From contig FNAW01000002.1 in the NCBI GenBank assembly GCA_900102115.1, positions 1-64,000 on the forward strand: a DNA stretch of 64,000 nucleotides, written 5' to 3'. Numbering within the stretch: position 1 is the stretch's first letter; every line of letters begins with the position of its first letter. A program made the translations under genes and the position numbers. The DNA is from Blastococcus fimeti. GTDB lineage: Bacteria > Actinomycetota > Actinomycetes > Mycobacteriales > Geodermatophilaceae. This document shows, piece after piece, positions 22,070-30,325 of the stretch. The notes below the pieces were generated by a model. The model made no database searches. It was not told the origin of the DNA and saw nothing but the letters and a program-made list of their open reading frames with translations.

Positions 22070-22668
22070 TGACCGACGCCGCCGACGGGCACGACTACCG
22101 GGTCGTGGCCAGCGAGATCGTGTTCGACGGGCGCGTCATCTCGCTGCGCCGGGACACCGTGGCCATGCCCGGCGGCGGTGACTCGGTCCGCGAGGTCGTG
22201 TCGCACCCCGGTGCCGTCGCCGTCGTCGCGCTGGACGACGACGGCCGGGTGGTGCTGCTCCGGCAGTACCGGCACCCCGTGGGCCGCTACCTCTGGGAGC
22301 TGCCCGCCGGCCTGCGCGACGCCGACGGCGAGCCCCCGCTGGAGACGGCGAAGCGCGAGCTGGCCGAGGAGGTGCTGCTCGCCGCCGAGCGCTGGTCGCT
22401 GCTGACCACCACCTACAACTCGCCCGGCTTCTCCGACGAGCTGGTGCTGGTCTACCTCGCCGAAGGGCTGACCGACGCGTTGCGCCCCGACGGGTTCGTC
22501 GTGGAGCACGAGGAACTCGACATGACGATCGAGCGGGTGCCGCTGGCCGACGCCGTGCAGCGGGTCTTCGACGGCGACATCCGCAACGCCTCCGCGGTGG
22601 TCGGGATCCTGGCGGCGGCGCAGGCGCGCGCCTCCGCTCCTCGACTACGGGACGTCGACGCCGGATAG
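22069..22668 (+). CDS. NUDIX hydrolase (ADP-ribose pyrophosphatase type)
   Basis: 199 residues. An ADPRase-like layout: VVLLRQYRHPVGRYLWELPAG followed by the Nudix box (E-x7-RELAEE). The usual Gly after EE-x is replaced by Leu (EEVLL), a small deviation. Enzymes at this position after pyrG are conserved in actinobacteria and hydrolyse ADP-ribose. The ATG overlaps the pyrG stop. It is the last gene before a lower-GC interruption; in related genomes xerD normally follows closely. Confidence 0.9.
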
Positions 22669-23200
22669 TCGATCGGAGGGCCGGGCGCAGGTCAGCGTGC
22701 TCCGAATACGGCGGGCGATGGTGGCCGGGGCGGGCGTCCACCCCGGGTGCCTGCATAGGCAGGGCTCGAACCGGCAGCTCCCCTCCACGACGGGCGCATG
22801 GGCCAGCTGGGGCAACCCGTGCGCCGGGGCTGCGGCGATGGCCGGCGGGCCACCACCCCCAGCCGGCTCCCACAGTCCACCTCCTGGACGACCGCAGGAG
22901 CATGGACCGATCCGCAGTGTCCCGATGAGCCCGCTGGAGGGAGGCCTCCGTGACCGCCTTCTTGGCGGCCCATGTGGGGACGGTCGGCTCAGAAGTGCCC
23001 CGTCAGCATGACGAGCGGCCCTCGTAGAGCGACGTTTCATCTGACGGACGTCACCCGTAACCGTCCTTCGGACGGATGGCCTTGGACTCGACGGCCTGGC
23101 GAAAGCTCCGTGCGCAACTAGCCTCGCGCGAATGCATGCAGGCCCCGGCCGCCGTTCATGATGGAGGCAGCTCTCGGGAATCGTCTACTTCGTCGCAGGT
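22669..23200. other. Gene-poor intergenic stretch at the edge of the low-GC interruption
   Basis: About 530 nt with no convincing coding region: the open frames on both strands are Pro/Arg/Cys-rich, lack ribosome sites and resemble no family. Base composition falls through the stretch. A weak T-loop-like GGTTCGAGC (minus strand, about 22764-22772) does not fold into a full tRNA. It may be remnant DNA at the boundary of an insertion. Confidence 0.5.
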
Positions 23201-23488
23201 TTGGTGTTCCTCACCGACGGAATCACTTTGGGCGGCCAGCTGAAGTTCGTTGGGGGTGCGCTACTACTGCTTGGAGGCGCTCTCCAACTCGGGTCGGAGT
23301 TGCGGCCACGGCCTTCATCGCCCGATCTGCCGGCTGACGATGCGCGAGCAGAGGTCATGGCAGTGGCCGTTCGCGAAGACGGGGTGAAGGCCGTGAAGCT
23401 CCTGCGGCAGCGAACCGGGCTTTGGCTGCGTGAGGCCACGGAGACAATCAGGAAGTGGCTGGAGGAGGAAGGCGTCCCCTGGCGCTAG
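23201..23488 (+). CDS. Small membrane-anchored protein with ribosomal L7/L12 C-terminal-like domain
   Basis: About 95 residues. One or two hydrophobic segments (GGQLKFVGGALLLLGGALQ) precede a domain whose AVREDGVKAVKLLRQRTGLWLREATETI follows the L7/L12 C-terminal pattern (K-x-V-R-x-x-TGL-x-L-x-EA). Such L7/L12-CTD-like membrane proteins of unknown function are scattered in actinobacteria. The start is uncertain: TTG 23201 or GTG 23204. The hydrophobic frame continues upstream to a stop at 23159 without an ATG/GTG/TTG, hinting that the 5' end may be damaged. Base composition is about 60% GC in hand-counted lines, well below its neighbours. Confidence 0.6.
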   Translation: MVFLTDGITLGGQLKFVGGALLLLGGALQLGSELRPRPSSPDLPADDARAEVMAVAVREDGVKAVKLLRQRTGLWLREATETIRKWLEEEGVPWR

Positions 23489-23540
23489 TTGCCGCTCGCG
23501 AGGTGCCCAAGAAGGCTGCCTTCACGGCGTGCTCGGCCGT

Positions 23541-23565
23541 GTCCCTGAGCGGCCCACTAAAGGAC
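23541..23565. repeat. 25-bp quasi-palindromic repeat, copy 1
   Basis: GTCCCTGAGCGGCCCACTAA plus AGGAC is nearly self-complementary at its ends (GTCC ... GGAC). A second copy with three transitions lies at 24313-24337. Both lie just downstream of short genes in the low-GC region, suggesting a small dispersed intergenic element or a transcription end signal. Confidence 0.65.
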
Positions 23566-23693
23566 AGGCGTAGATCGCGCTTCAGCAACCCCGGCGATTG
23601 CCCGCCGCGCTTGCAGTCACCTGACGTAGTTGGCAACTAAGCTCCGTCACCATCCGTATGCCGGGTGACCGCACACCGCTAGGCGGAGGTTCG

Positions 23694-24212
23694 ATGAACA
23701 GGCTCGGAACTTGGACCGTGCTTCTGGCGGCGGCCGCGACGTCCGGCTGCGCGACCCAGGCCGGCTCGGCGAGCCCTGTGGCGTCAACCTCCGCCGCAGA
23801 GCCGTCCGCTGTTTCTACCTCGGCCGCCGAGTCGCCCACGGCGTCCTGGGCCGACTGGGAGGCGCCTAGCAGCTACCGGTTCACTGTCGATTCCTCCTGC
23901 GGCTACCGGCCTTTCTACGGGGTGTACCGGGTCACCGTGCGGGGCGGGGAAGCCATCGCGGCCGACTATGACCATCCGCTTACTGGGGCCAGGGTTGCGT
24001 TGACGCCGGAAGAACTGCAGTCGTGGGTGCCAACTCTGGACGACATGTTGGATGAGGCGCGGGGCGCCACGGGCGACCCGGAGGCAGGCTCGATCAAGGT
24101 CGTCAGTGATCCGGCAGACGGGCATCCGATGAAGGTGTCCGTCGACCACACCAAGAACGCCATCGACGATGAGTCCTGCTACGTCGTCACAGACTACGAG
24201 CCCGGCGGCTGA
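23694..24212 (+). CDS. DUF6174-like putative lipoprotein
   Basis: 172 residues. A short signal sequence ends in an SGC lipobox (Cys at about residue 19), followed by a Ser/Ala/Thr-rich linker and a domain beginning SSYRFTVDSSCGYRPFYGVY, VTVRGGEA. This is the DUF6174 pattern of secreted actinobacterial lipoproteins of unknown function, with a late Cys in ESCYVVTDYEPGG. The ATG at 23694 has GGAGG about 5 nt upstream. It is probably anchored to the outer face of the membrane. No operon partner is evident. GC is lower than the window average. Confidence 0.75.
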   Translation: MNRLGTWTVLLAAAATSGCATQAGSASPVASTSAAEPSAVSTSAAESPTASWADWEAPSSYRFTVDSSCGYRPFYGVYRVTVRGGEAIAADYDHPLTGARVALTPEELQSWVPTLDDMLDEARGATGDPEAGSIKVVSDPADGHPMKVSVDHTKNAIDDESCYVVTDYEPGG

Positions 24213-24312
24213 GAAAAGGGCGGGCAGGCGGCGTCTCTCTGTGCCGCCTAGGCATGGTTCACCGGCCAACCCGGGTGTCCCATAGGCCGCCTTCGAGGCG
24301 CACCCAGCCGGC

Positions 24313-24337
24313 GTCCCTGAGTGGCCCGCTGAAGGAC
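24313..24337. repeat. 25-bp quasi-palindromic repeat, copy 2
   Basis: It matches copy 1 (23541-23565) at 22 of 25 positions; all three differences are transitions. It lies between the ends of two convergent genes (lipoprotein and the small Cys/His protein). Confidence 0.65.
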
Positions 24338-24342
24338 ATCTA

Positions 24343-24726
24343 CTAGCCGTCGAGCAGTTCTCCCACGGGCGCACCGGCCTCCCCGGTAGTGGGACAAACC
24401 CACTGCTCCCGATCGGCTTCTCCACGGGAAGTCATCGGATGACCTTGAGGATGGAGAGGGCATCGAGGCCAGGGCCGCCACAGAGCCACGAGGGCCACAT
24501 CCTGCACCTGCGCCGTCATATCGCTGGCGGCCTCCCATCGGGAGGCACCCTCCGCTTGCCACAAGTTGAGGCCAGTGGTCACGCCCGACTCGGTGTCACG
24601 AAGGAACGCATCAACGTTGTCGTGCAGGCTCGCCGGCTCCAACCGGACGCAACCGGGTCGGCTGCGATCGAGGTCTGCCAGGACGGGAGCAGCCGCGGCT
24701 TGAACGGCTTCCCATGTCGATCCCAC
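24343..24726 (-). CDS. Small Cys/His-containing hypothetical protein
   Basis: About 127 residues from GTG 24726 (132 if GTG 24744 is used). The C-terminal half contains WPRCPLHPQGHPM and a later WVCPTTGE, giving a Cys/His pattern (C-x2-H-x3-H ... C) that could bind zinc. Similar WP-x-CP-x-H-x-HP ... W-x-CP endings occur, as I recall, in actinobacterial hypothetical proteins; this is not verified. The opposite strand also has an open frame (24439-24783) but no recognisable pattern. No function is proposed. It lies in the low-GC interruption, convergent with the lipoprotein gene. Confidence 0.5.
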   Translation of the reverse strand: MGSTWEAVQAAAAPVLADLDRSRPGCVRLEPASLHDNVDAFLRDTESGVTTGLNLWQAEGASRWEAASDMTAQVQDVALVALWRPWPRCPLHPQGHPMTSRGEADREQWVCPTTGEAGAPVGELLDG

Positions 24727-24876
24727 GCAGCAACGGTAGGGCACCTATCTGCCCAGTCGAAGTACCGCACGGCTGTCCCTTGAGCCGCTTCTGGGCGACC
24801 CTGAGTTTTCGGGTAGCCGCCGACTTCTCTTCGCTGAGCCGTACCCATCAAGCCCAGAATTGTCAGAGGTGGCCCG

Positions 24877-24888
24877 TAGCTTCGGGGT
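24877..24888 (+). promoter_or_regulatory. Candidate leaderless -10 (TAGCTT) for the HNH gene
   Basis: TAGCTT ends 6 nt before the GTG at 24889, the spacing of a leaderless transcript. No ribosome site is seen in front of the start, which agrees with this reading. No clear -35 is visible. Confidence 0.45.
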
Positions 24889-26358
24889 GTGCAGACGCTG
24901 GCGGGGACCTCCGTGGTGGAGGGGGTGGTGATCGACTGGGTGACTGCTCAGCCGGAAGCGCACCTGGACGTGCCTGCCGAGTGGCTGGATGACGAGCAGG
25001 TCGCTGCGGAGCTGGGCCGGATCCAGCGGGACCGGGCGAGGCAGACCGCCCGGGAGGCGCAGCTGATCCTGCGGCTGGCCGAGCTGCGGCCCGACACCGA
25101 TGACCCGGCGCCCGGCACGCCTGGTGCCCGCCGGCGGAGCTGGCGGAAGACCGATCCGGAGTTCGCCGGGGTCAGCGAGTTCTTCGTCGACGAGGTGGCG
25201 CACGCGATCAACCTCGGCCGGGGTACGGCGGCGTTCCGGGCGCGGCGGGCGTTCACGTGGCGGGAGAACCTGCCCGCCACGTTCAGGGCGCTGCGCCGGG
25301 GCGAGATCGACGAGCGCCGCGCCGGGGTGCTGGCCGATGCCCTGCAGGGGGCTGCCCCGGAGCTGGCACGGGCAGTGGAGACGACTCTGTTGCCGGGGGC
25401 CGGCGAGCTGTCGCTGTCCCGCCTGCGAGCGCGAGCGCTCGAGCTGCTCGCCGAGCTGGACGCCTCGGCGGTGGAGGAACGGCGGGCGGAAGCCCAGCGG
25501 GCCGCCGACGTGCGCGTCCACCCGACGGCGGACGGGATGGCGGCGCTGACCGCGGAGATGAGCGCGGAGGAGGCGGCGGCCTGTTACGCGGTGATCGACC
25601 AGCTGGCCGCGATGGCCAAGGCCGACGGTGACGAGCGGCCGATCGGGCAGATCCGGTCGGCGATCCATTCGCTGCTCGTCCTGCGTCCCGCCGATCACGG
25701 CCTGGGCGGGGTGTCGGTGCAGCTGACCGTCACCGCCGCTCTGGACGGTCTCGAAGGCGCCAGCGACCGGGGCGGCGAGGTCGCGGGGTTCGCGATCACA
25801 GCCGCGCACCTGCGGGAGCTGCTGCGCCGGGTGGAGGCACTCGGGTTGACCGCACCGGCCGGGGGGTCGCTGACGTTCGCGCTCACCGATGAGCGCGGGC
25901 AGCTGCTGGCCACGGTGACCCCCGCGGAATTGACCCGCCTCGCTCGGAACGGCTGCGCGCAGCACCCCGACGCGGGATGCGACTGCGCCGTGCTGGGCAT
26001 GCCGGACGCCACCGACGAGTACGAGCCCCGAGCGGCCCAGCAGCGCTTCGTGAAGACGAGGGACCGGCGCTGCCGGATGCCCAACTGCGGTCAGCGGGTC
26101 GGCTGGGCCGACCTCGACCACGTGATGGCACATGCGGACGGCGGCCGGACGTCGTGCACGAACCTGTGCTGCGCCTGCCGCTCCCACCACCGGCTGAAGA
26201 CCTTCGCCCGCGGCTGGCGGTTCTGCATGGACCCCGACGGCACCCTGTACGTGACCAGCCCGTCGGGCATCACCCGGACCACGCGGCCACCGGGTCTCCG
26301 ACCACCGGAGCCCCCTCCGTCACCGCCGGACCCCGCGGATGATCTGCCACCCTTCTGA
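24889..26358 (+). CDS. DUF222 / 13E12-repeat family protein with C-terminal HNH endonuclease domain
   Basis: 489 residues. The N-terminal DUF222 region spans about residues 20-330 (helical, with DEVAHAINLGRGTAAFRARR and RRGEIDERRAGVLADAL). The C-terminal HNH nuclease motif is complete: CRMPNCGQRVGWADLDHVMA followed by Asn and His in a CCACRSHHRLKT segment. These proteins are multi-copy and variable among actinobacteria and often behave as mobile or hypervariable genes; their role is unknown. The position between the low-GC stretch and conserved ald/xerD fits an insertion edge. GC and codon use are high, unlike the preceding small genes. Confidence 0.88.
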   Translation: MQTLAGTSVVEGVVIDWVTAQPEAHLDVPAEWLDDEQVAAELGRIQRDRARQTAREAQLILRLAELRPDTDDPAPGTPGARRRSWRKTDPEFAGVSEFFVDEVAHAINLGRGTAAFRARRAFTWRENLPATFRALRRGEIDERRAGVLADALQGAAPELARAVETTLLPGAGELSLSRLRARALELLAELDASAVEERRAEAQRAADVRVHPTADGMAALTAEMSAEEAAACYAVIDQLAAMAKADGDERPIGQIRSAIHSLLVLRPADHGLGGVSVQLTVTAALDGLEGASDRGGEVAGFAITAAHLRELLRRVEALGLTAPAGGSLTFALTDERGQLLATVTPAELTRLARNGCAQHPDAGCDCAVLGMPDATDEYEPRAAQQRFVKTRDRRCRMPNCGQRVGWADLDHVMAHADGGRTSCTNLCCACRSHHRLKTFARGWRFCMDPDGTLYVTSPSGITRTTRPPGLRPPEPPPSPPDPADDLPPF

Positions 26359-26397
26359 CCGCCTCGTCCCGAGTGCTCGTCCCGGCTGCCCGGCAGG

Positions 26398-27039
26398 TCA
26401 GGCGCGTCCGGGCTGCGATGCCAGGTCGGGCAGGCGCAGGCCCAGGCGGTCGAGCTCGAGTGCTGCCAGCGACCTGACCGCTGCCGGGTCGCCCGCGCGC
26501 CAGGCCGCGCCGGTGCCCGGCGGCAGCGCGGCCAGCCGGGGGAGCGGTGCGGTCGCCAGCGCCCGCGCCGCCAGCAGCTCCAGGTCCGGGCCGCCGGCCG
26601 GGGTGCCGGCCAGCACCCGCTGCGCCGCGGTGGCCTCGCGCACCCAGCGGGTCCGCCACGGCAGCCAGCGCAGCAGCAGCCAGCCCACCGGCAGGACGAC
26701 CAGTGCGACGGCCAGGATGCCGGCCAGGGTGTCGACGGCGTCCTGCGCGCTCTGCCCGGCGCCGCGCACCGAGCCACTGGCCTGCGCCAGCGCGTCGAAC
26801 GGTGTCGCCAGCTCGTCGCCCACCAGCGGGACGTCCTCGGCCACGCCCGCCGCCGAGTCCATGCTCCCGGCAACCGACCGACCCAGGTCCTCGACGGCCT
26901 TGCCCGGCCCGGCCAGCAACAGCACCGCGCCGTGCGCGGCCCGCGCGGCGAGCACCCAGCCGACGATCCAGACCAGCAGCCCGACGTCGGCGGCGAACTG
27001 GCGCAGGCGGAGGGCGGGGTGCTGGGCGTACAGGCGCAT
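26398..27039 (-). CDS. Hypothetical membrane protein (two TM segments)
   Basis: 213 residues. An N-terminal TM helix (VGLLVWIVGWVLAARAAHGA) and a second near residues 105-125 (TLAGILAVALVVLPVGWLLL) flank an extracytoplasmic loop of about 65 residues. A cytoplasmic C-terminal half rich in Ala/Leu/Arg follows. An AAGGA about 8 nt before ATG 27039 supports the start. It is divergent from ald. I recall similar uncharacterised proteins next to ald/xerD in Geodermatophilaceae, but cannot verify this. No catalytic motif is seen. Confidence 0.75.
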   Translation of the reverse strand: MRLYAQHPALRLRQFAADVGLLVWIVGWVLAARAAHGAVLLLAGPGKAVEDLGRSVAGSMDSAAGVAEDVPLVGDELATPFDALAQASGSVRGAGQSAQDAVDTLAGILAVALVVLPVGWLLLRWLPWRTRWVREATAAQRVLAGTPAGGPDLELLAARALATAPLPRLAALPPGTGAAWRAGDPAAVRSLAALELDRLGLRLPDLASQPGRA

Positions 27040-27102
27040 CCGCTCATCCTTCGGGCGGCCGCCACCAGCCGCAGGTCGAGCGTGGCCGGGCCCTGGCGTG
27101 CC

Positions 27103-27115
27103 TAGACTCCGGCCC
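27103..27115 (+). promoter_or_regulatory. Leaderless promoter -10 (TAGACT) of ald
   Basis: TAGACT ends 7 nt before ATG 27116 and there is no ribosome-binding site, typical of leaderless actinobacterial mRNAs. No strong -35 is visible, which is common. Confidence 0.6.
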
Positions 27116-28231
27116 ATGCAGGTCGGGGTGGCCCGGGAGATCAAGAGCGGTGAGTACCGGGTGGCGCTCACCCCGGCGGGTGTGACCGAGCTGGTCCGCG
27201 CCGGCCATACCGTGCTGGTCGAGAGCGGCGCGGGCGAGGGCTCCTCGATCCCCGACGCCGAGTACGCCGCCGCGGGCGCGCGGCTCGTGCCGGCGGCCGA
27301 CGACGTCTGGGCCGATGCCGAGCTGCTGCTCAAGGTCAAGGAGCCGATCGCCGAGGAGTACGGCCGGCTGCGCGCCGGGCAGACGCTGTTCACCTACCTG
27401 CACCTGGCGGCGTCGCAGGAGTGCACCGACGCGCTCGTCGCCTCGGGCACCACCGCGATCGCCTACGAGACGGTGCAGACCGCCGACGGCGCGCTGCCAC
27501 TGCTCGCACCGATGTCCGAGGTCGCCGGCCGGATGGCACCGCAGGTGGGGGCGCACGCCCTCGAGCGGGCGCACGGGGGCCGCGGCGTCCTGCTCGGTGG
27601 CGTCCCCGGGGTCCAGGCCGCGACGGTCGTCGTCCTCGGCGCGGGGGTCTCCGGCATGAGCGCGGCCGCGATCGCGCTGGGCATGCAGGCAGAGGTCGTC
27701 GTCCTGGACAAGGACATCGACAAGCTGCGCGCCGCCGACCGGATCTACCAGGGCCACCTGCAGACGGTGGCCTCCACCGCCTACGCGGTGGAGCGCGCGG
27801 TGCTCGAGGCCGACCTGGTCATCGGCGCGGTGCTGGTGCCCGGCGCCCGGGCGCCGGTGCTGGTGAGCAACGAGCTGGTGTCGCGCATGCGGCCCGGGTC
27901 GGTGCTGGTGGACATCGCCGTCGACCAGGGCGGCTGCTTCGAGGACACCCGGCCCACCACGCACGACGAGCCCACGTTCCGGGTGCACGGCTCGGTCTTC
28001 TACTGCGTCGCGAACATGCCCGGCGCGGTGCCGAACACCTCCACCCACGCCCTGACCAACGTCACGCTGCCCTACGTCATGGCGCTGGCCGGGCACGGCA
28101 CCGCCGGCGCGGTGGCGGCAGACCCGGCCCTGGCGCTCGGTGTGAACGTGGCCGGCGGCGAGGTCGTCCAGCCCGAGGTCGCCCGGGCGCACGGCCGGAC
28201 CGCCGCCCCGCTGGCGGAGGTGCTGTCCTGA
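27116..28231 (+). CDS. ald: Alanine dehydrogenase
   Basis: 371 residues, the normal length. It starts [20 protein letters not shown], with catalytic Lys in [12 protein letters not shown] and His in FTYLHLAAS. The Rossmann motif [20 protein letters not shown] and [14 protein letters not shown] match Ald. It interconverts L-alanine and pyruvate plus ammonia with NAD. The position before xerD is conserved in several actinobacteria. Expression is likely leaderless (see -10 at 27103). The stop overlaps a possible CTG start of xerD. Confidence 0.96.
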   Translation: MQVGVAREIKSGEYRVALTPAGVTELVRAGHTVLVESGAGEGSSIPDAEYAAAGARLVPAADDVWADAELLLKVKEPIAEEYGRLRAGQTLFTYLHLAASQECTDALVASGTTAIAYETVQTADGALPLLAPMSEVAGRMAPQVGAHALERAHGGRGVLLGGVPGVQAATVVVLGAGVSGMSAAAIALGMQAEVVVLDKDIDKLRAADRIYQGHLQTVASTAYAVERAVLEADLVIGAVLVPGARAPVLVSNELVSRMRPGSVLVDIAVDQGGCFEDTRPTTHDEPTFRVHGSVFYCVANMPGAVPNTSTHALTNVTLPYVMALAGHGTAGAVAADPALALGVNVAGGEVVQPEVARAHGRTAAPLAEVLS

Positions 28232-28269
28232 CCGTCGCGGACGTCCCGCCGCGGATCGCGCGCTCCGAC

Positions 28270-29208
28270 GTGGAGCGGGTCGTGACCGGGTACCTGGACC
28301 ATCTGACCGTGGAGCGCGGGCTCGCCTCCAACACGATCTCCTCCTACCGCCGCGACCTGCGGCGGTACACCGAGTACCTCGACGCGGCCGGCGTGGGCGG
28401 ACTGCGCGAGATCACCGAGTCCGACGTCGCCGGCTTCCTGGCCGCCCTGCGGCGCGGGGACGACGACCACCCGCCGCTGTCGGCCACCTCGGCCGCGCGC
28501 GCGGTCGTCGCCGTGCGCGGGCTGCACCGCTTCGCCCTGCTGGACGGCCTCGTGCCCGACGACGTCGCCGCCGAGGTCCGCCCGCCCACCCCGGCCCGGC
28601 GGCTGCCCAAGGCGGTGCCGGTCGAGTCGGTCGTCGCGCTGATCGAGGCGGCGGGCGCGGTCGAGGGACCCCGCGGGCTGCGCGACCGGGCGCTGCTGGA
28701 GCTGCTGTACGGCACCGGCGCACGCATCTCCGAGGCCGTCGGGCTGGCCGTCGACGACGTCGACCGGGGGCAGGCCACGGTGCGGCTCGCCGGCAAGGGC
28801 GGCAAGGAGCGGATCGTCCCCGTGGGCAGCTACGCCCTGCGCGCGGTGGAGGAGTACCTGGTGCGGGCGCGGCCCGAGCTCGCGGTCAAGAGCCGGGCCG
28901 GGGTGCGCGGGGGAGCGCTGTTCCTGAACGTCCGCGGTGGCCCGCTGTCGCGGCAGAGCGCCTGGCAGATCCTCCGGTCGGCCGCCGAGCGGGCCGACGG
29001 CACGGGCGGTGCGCTGGCCACGTCGGTCTCGCCGCACACGCTGCGACACTCCTTCGCCACCCACCTGCTCGACGGCGGGGCCGACGTGCGGGTCGTGCAG
29101 GAGCTGCTCGGCCACGCATCGGTGACCACCACGCAGGTGTACACGCTGGTGACCGTCGATCGGTTGCGCGAGGTCTATGCCACGAGCCACCCGAGGGCCC
29201 TGAGCTGA
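28270..29208 (+). CDS. xerD: Site-specific tyrosine recombinase XerD
   Basis: 312 residues from GTG 28270; mycobacterial XerD is 311. The N-terminal SAM-like domain has [20 protein letters not shown]; the catalytic domain has Arg in [34 protein letters not shown] and the Tyr nucleophile in QVYTLVT. XerD acts with XerC at dif to resolve chromosome dimers. No ribosome site precedes GTG 28270. By contrast a CTG at 28228 overlaps the ald stop and has GGAGGT 8 nt upstream, which would give about 326 residues. The true start may be that CTG. Confidence 0.94.
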   Translation: MERVVTGYLDHLTVERGLASNTISSYRRDLRRYTEYLDAAGVGGLREITESDVAGFLAALRRGDDDHPPLSATSAARAVVAVRGLHRFALLDGLVPDDVAAEVRPPTPARRLPKAVPVESVVALIEAAGAVEGPRGLRDRALLELLYGTGARISEAVGLAVDDVDRGQATVRLAGKGGKERIVPVGSYALRAVEEYLVRARPELAVKSRAGVRGGALFLNVRGGPLSRQSAWQILRSAAERADGTGGALATSVSPHTLRHSFATHLLDGGADVRVVQELLGHASVTTTQVYTLVTVDRLREVYATSHPRALS

Positions 29209-29311
29209 CAGTTGCTCCACGGAAGCCTTGGCAGATCTGACGGAGCATTCGGCTGGAGCAGTCACACAAGTTGTCAATCGTCGCCATGTCGACAAGTCTC
29301 CGGCGCGCCCC

Positions 29312-29340
29312 CTTGGGCATTGCGGCCACGCTTCGTAGCG
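29312..29340 (+). promoter_or_regulatory. Candidate promoter of the parA-scpAB region
   Basis: TTGGGC (29312-29317) and TAGCGT (29335-29340) are separated by 17 bp and lie 79 nt before the parA start, in a 211-nt non-coding region after xerD. Match to consensus is moderate. Confidence 0.4.
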
Positions 29341-29419
29341 TCCTCCTCACTCGAGCGGACAGGACGGCTGACCGCACCCCACAACCGGGGACCGGGTACG
29401 AGGTGGAGGCGACAGACTC

Positions 29420-30325
29420 ATGGCGATCCGAGCGGACGCGGCCCCCGCCGTCGCGCGCCCGCGTGACGGCGACCCGGAGATGGGTGCCGCCGCCTCGCGG
29501 CAGGACCCCGCGCGTGCCCGGCAGCGACCGCTGCCGGACCCCAAGCCGCTGACCGAGCACGGTCCGGCCCGCGTCATCGCGATGTGCAACCAGAAGGGCG
29601 GCGTCGGCAAGACGACGTCGACGATCAACCTGGGCGCCGCGCTGACCGAGTTCGGGCGCAAGGTGCTGCTCATCGACCTCGACCCGCAGGGTGCCCTGTC
29701 GGTCGGGCTCGGCATCCCGGCCCAGAACATGGACCGGACGATCTACAACGCGCTCATGGAGCGCCAGACGACGCTGCGGGACGTGCGGGTGCACACCGAC
29801 GTCCCGGGCCTGGACCTGGTGCCCAGCAACATCGACCTCTCCGCCGCCGAGGTGCAGCTGGTCTCCGAGGTCGCCCGCGAGCAGACCCTGCTGCGCGTCC
29901 TCGCCGACGTGCGCGACGAGTACGACTACATCCTCATCGACTGCCAGCCCTCGCTGGGCCTGCTCACGGTCAACGCCCTGACCGCCGCGCAGGGCGTCAT
30001 GATCCCGCTGGAGTGCGAGTTCTTCTCGCTCCGCGGGGTGGCGCTGCTGGTCGACACGATCGACAAGGTCAAGGAGCGGCTCAACCCGCAGCTGGAGATC
30101 TCCGGCATCCTCGCCACGATGTACGACTCCCGGACCGTGCACTGCAAGGAGGTGTTCAGCCGGGTGGTCGAGGCCTTCGGCGACACCGTCTTCCAGACCG
30201 TCATCCAGCGCACCGTCCGCTTCCCGGAGACCACCGTCGCCGGGCAGCCGATCACCACCTGGGCGCCGACCTCGTCGGGTGCCGCGGCCTACCGCGACCT
30301 CGCCAAGGAGGTGCTCGCGCTGTGA
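29420..30325 (+). CDS. ParA family ATPase adjacent to scpAB
   Basis: 301 residues. A disordered N-terminal stretch of about 48 residues precedes the deviant Walker A KGGVGKTT (59-66), LLIDLDPQGALSVGLG and YDYILIDCQPSLGLLTVNAL. This is the second actinobacterial ParA, encoded beside scpA/scpB (as Rv1708 in M. tuberculosis), distinct from the origin-proximal ParA. It is probably involved in chromosome organisation or positioning; its cargo is not known. The ATG at 29420 has GGAGG about 11 nt upstream. The stop overlaps the next gene (GTGA), indicating a paired partner. Confidence 0.92.
   Translation: MAIRADAAPAVARPRDGDPEMGAAASRQDPARARQRPLPDPKPLTEHGPARVIAMCNQKGGVGKTTSTINLGAALTEFGRKVLLIDLDPQGALSVGLGIPAQNMDRTIYNALMERQTTLRDVRVHTDVPGLDLVPSNIDLSAAEVQLVSEVAREQTLLRVLADVRDEYDYILIDCQPSLGLLTVNALTAAQGVMIPLECEFFSLRGVALLVDTIDKVKERLNPQLEISGILATMYDSRTVHCKEVFSRVVEAFGDTVFQTVIQRTVRFPETTVAGQPITTWAPTSSGAAAYRDLAKEVLAL

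Noticed and set aside
22755..22785. T-loop-like GGTTCGAGC on the minus strand, a possible tRNA remnant or attachment site
   Set aside because: The T stem has a mismatch, no matching acceptor or anticodon arm is found, and no direct repeat or integrase is nearby.
24439..24783. 114-residue plus-strand open frame
   Set aside because: It is antisense to the Cys/His protein, has no ribosome site and no recognisable motif.
24889..26358. HNH gene as a homing or restriction endonuclease system
   Set aside because: The DUF222-HNH (13E12) architecture is a common multi-copy actinobacterial family; no partner methylase, intron or intein is nearby.
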